A stretch of DNA of 64,000 bases, taken from Sphingobium_A sp965228065 (GTDB lineage Bacteria > Pseudomonadota > Alphaproteobacteria > Sphingomonadales > Sphingomonadaceae). A model generated the notes under the pieces. That model was not told where the DNA came from. It ran no database searches and worked only from the letters and a program-made list of their open reading frames with translations. Below, piece after piece: positions 63,938 through 64,000 of this stretch (position 1 is the first letter of the stretch; every line of letters begins with the position of its first letter). The translations under genes were made by a program, and so were the position numbers. Location: assembly GCA_965228065.1 (NCBI GenBank), contig OZ245788.1:124001-188000 (forward strand), in the 5' to 3' direction.

Positions 63938-64000
63938 TCAGTCGTTGGCCGGCTTCGCGCCGCCAATCGGCATCACGTCGCTCAGCGTGGATTTGACGAC
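63938..64000 (-). CDS. yajC: YajC, C-terminal end (continues beyond window)
   Basis: Last 20 residues: VVKSTLSDVMPIGGAKPAND, then TGA. The sequence and its position directly before secD match the preprotein translocase accessory subunit YajC. The rest lies outside the window. Confidence 0.75.
   Translation of the reverse strand, partial: VVKSTLSDVMPIGGAKPAND

Overview
High-GC chromosomal DNA that reads as an alphaproteobacterium, most likely Sphingomonadaceae. The pointers are an Entner-Doudoroff set (zwf-pgl-edd-eda), bamD-recN-ligA and yajC-secD-secF-Mth938 gene orders, an sdhCDA cluster and REP-like palindromes. Genus was not determined. All readings come from inspecting the sequence and supplied translations; no database search was run.

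Region by region. (1) 1-11104, plus strand: a tightly packed catabolic operon of SDR, MFS transporter, BKACE (beta-keto acid cleavage enzyme), HyuA, HyuB, SDR, AhpD-like protein, hot-dog thioesterase, malonyl-CoA decarboxylase and malonyl-CoA synthetase. HyuA/HyuB relatives either open cyclic amides with ATP or carboxylate ketones. The adjacent BKACE makes a route alcohol -> ketone -> beta-keto acid -> acyl-CoA + acetoacetate attractive, though this is inference. (2) 11115-15148: L,D-transpeptidase, small lipoprotein, RidA, DUF3830 protein, an RBBP9-like hydrolase that seems to have lost its catalytic triad, and a 1-Cys peroxiredoxin. (3) 15451-16050: N-terminal fragment of a flavin monooxygenase cut by an IS21-family element (16051-18543). 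(4) 18544-30073: an accessory island beside tRNA-Ser(CGA). It holds a truncated resolvase, an unfamiliar three-gene set (DUF6884-like, GIY-YIG-like, CxxC protein), a type I restriction-modification operon hsdM-hsdS-hsdR followed by a YgjP-like metallopeptidase and a HEPN-like protein, and a tyrosine integrase next to the tRNA. (5) 30285-35456: hspQ and the Entner-Doudoroff genes. (6) 35551-44614: a glutathione-dependent formaldehyde-to-CO2 pathway: frmA, a VOC protein, fghA, a LysR regulator, then fdsG-fdsB-mobA-fdsA-fdsD. (7) 44747-47936, minus strand: glutathione peroxidase and sdhCDA, with no sdhB. (8) 48223-53880: soluble globin-coupled chemotaxis transducer, SDR, a small GIY-YIG gene framed by 31-bp inverted repeats, prmA, ltrA, doxX, tandem PilZ protein. 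(9) 54024-64000: ligA, recN, bamD, manA-like isomerase, glycosyltransferase, Mth938-like protein, secF, secD and the end of yajC.

The places most likely to repay attention are the three-gene set at 19003-20733, the HEPN/YgjP tail of the hsd operon, the repeat-framed GIY-YIG unit at 50310-50677, and the HyuAB/BKACE/malonyl-CoA operon.
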